From positions 62,001-126,000 of the forward strand of contig JARGSG010000081.1 in the NCBI GenBank assembly GCA_030374805.1: a stretch of DNA of 64,000 bases, given 5' to 3'. The position numbers were made by a program, and so were the translations under genes. Positions 63,061-64,000 of this stretch are shown here, one piece after another. Source of the DNA: Gracilaria gracilis. Taxonomy: Eukaryota; Rhodophyta; Florideophyceae; Gracilariales; Gracilariaceae. The notes beneath the pieces were generated by a model, which ran no database searches, was not told the origin of the DNA, and worked only from the letters and a program-made list of their open reading frames with translations. Numbering within the stretch: the first letter of the stretch is position 1; every line of letters begins with the position of its first letter.

Positions 63061-64000
63061 CTAGGTGTTGCCGACAACGGCCTTACGGAGAAATCCAATA
63101 CGACAGGCTTCAGACTGACAATGAGCAGGACCTTGCGGTGCAAGTTTAGAAATGTCAGCTTCAAGTGTTTCCAAAGCCTTGGTACTGCTGCCTTCGTTTT
63201 TATCGTAACTTTCAAAACGGATGGCGTTCAATTGGTTTTCAATTCGTTTCTTTCGTGCAGTAGAATTGTATTGGTTTTCCATGAGATCATTTGCCATATC
63301 GAGTGAATCAACACGATCGAATATCTTTTCCAAGAAGAATCTCTTAGCCTTGTCACGAAGGATATGGTGCATAAAGGAAATTTGCCTGTCCGAGGGAACA
63401 TCGTAGTCAGCCAGGGCTAATTTGTATTCCCTAAAGAATTCTTCCCAAGATTCACCAATTGCTCCAGAAAATTTAGAGGACTTATCTTTGAAGCGCATTG
63501 CCACACTGTGTGCTAATTTAGAATAATTAGGCTTCGACTCATTCCGATTAGGAGGGTGGTCTTGAGAATTTTGACGATGAGTTCGAATGTGTATGGTGTT
63601 GACATGCGCCGGTTCTTCAGGAGGGGAATTGGCGGTGGGAGGGATTGTACCAGTAGAAGGGGGGGTCAACAAGGCGGAAAGAAATAGGATTCTCAACAGG
63701 TGTTTGTGCCTGTGGCGAATGAATGCCTTGTGAGTCGTCAAGTAATTTCATAGCTGTATTAATATCTTCATGGTTGATATAAATTGTATGAGCAAGACGA
63801 GGGAGTGTACGGTTTGAATCACTGGACAAATTTCCACCAAGACGATTAATCAGCCTAGCCAAAGAGCTGAATAGACTCAGATTTTGAGTTAATTCGTTCT
63901 GAAATAACTGTTCGGGTGTGAAATCATTGCGAAGTTCTCGAACAATTTGATTTCCGGTGAGGTTTGGAATATCCAGCTGATAGGATCGAATAGCTTCCCA
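63061..64000 (-). pseudogene. Copia-C gag, 5' part, frameshifted
   Basis: Two frames: one open from the window edge to about 63665 (with NQIVRELRNDF and TIYINHEDINTAMKLLDD), the other from about 63659 to the UAG at 63061-63063 (AMRFKDKSSKFSGAIGESWE; FMHHILRDKAKRFF). They meet at a seven-base G run (63659-63665), suggesting a one-base slip. The helical gag part precedes the zinc knuckle in the next segment. The true start lies beyond the window. Confidence 0.75.

Larger units (their letters stand above)
47576..64000 (-). mobile_element. Copia-C, split by Gypsy-B, open at right edge
   Basis: A second Ty1/copia element on the minus strand. Its gag-pol runs from beyond 64000 down to 59883, resumes at 48372 and ends at 47825. 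Gypsy-B (48378-59882) is inserted within the RNase H region. Removing Gypsy-B and one AAAGC copy rejoins the reading frame exactly. The 3' LTR is inferred at 47576-47780; the 5' LTR lies outside the window. It carries two in-frame stops and one probable frameshift, so it is dead even without the insertion. Confidence 0.85.

Overview
This window looks like nuclear DNA of an intron-poor photosynthetic eukaryote, most likely a red alga of the Chondrus type. The grounds are: a plastid-type rubredoxin with a C-terminal membrane anchor behind a transit-peptide-like leader; a Golgi-type carbohydrate sulfotransferase, as expected in makers of sulfated galactans; a BUB3 spindle-checkpoint gene in one exon; TATA boxes about 100-130 bp before several start codons; and a heavy load of Copia and Gypsy retrotransposons. 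The species is inferred, not proven.

Layout. 1-11.3 kb: GC-rich triplet repeats, rubredoxin (+), a GPR1/FUN34/YaaH-like membrane protein (-), a 631-codon F-box/LRR-like hypothetical (+), a truncated alpha/alpha-toroid (heparinase-like) ORF (+), a decayed copy of an unknown gene (-), and a membrane protein (-). 11.3-26 kb: mostly non-coding accessory DNA holding four small secreted-protein genes: a galaxin-like tandem-repeat protein, two paralogues with a CC-x2-CS C-terminal signature (one with a frameshift), and a glycine-rich protein. Parts of 6.4-9.4 kb recur in the same order and orientation at 19.1-25.6 kb, a segmental duplication whose intervening contents differ. 26.0-32.1 kb: an intact Ty1/copia element (Copia-A) with identical 140-bp LTRs and a 5-bp target duplication. 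32.1-47.5 kb: a 916-aa membrane protein, a rearranged gene fragment, a 1230-aa NB-ARC/WD40 STAND ATPase, a coiled-coil protein, the sulfotransferase and BUB3. 47.6-64 kb: a second Copia element (Copia-C, minus strand, running off the right edge), split by an 11.5-kb Gypsy chromovirus (Gypsy-B, minus strand, TSD AAAGC).

The most unusual signals are in Gypsy-B and in short host motifs. Gypsy-B carries a long open frame antisense to gag-pol and a single UAG between protease and reverse transcriptase. It is also strewn, LTRs and coding regions alike, with an interrupted dyad of the form ACC-N5-GGT (N4-N7 variants). A related 11-mer, TACCAACGGTA or its complement, occurs at least seven times exactly in host DNA, in two cases clustered upstream of genes. 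All similarity statements come from reading motifs by eye; no database search was possible.
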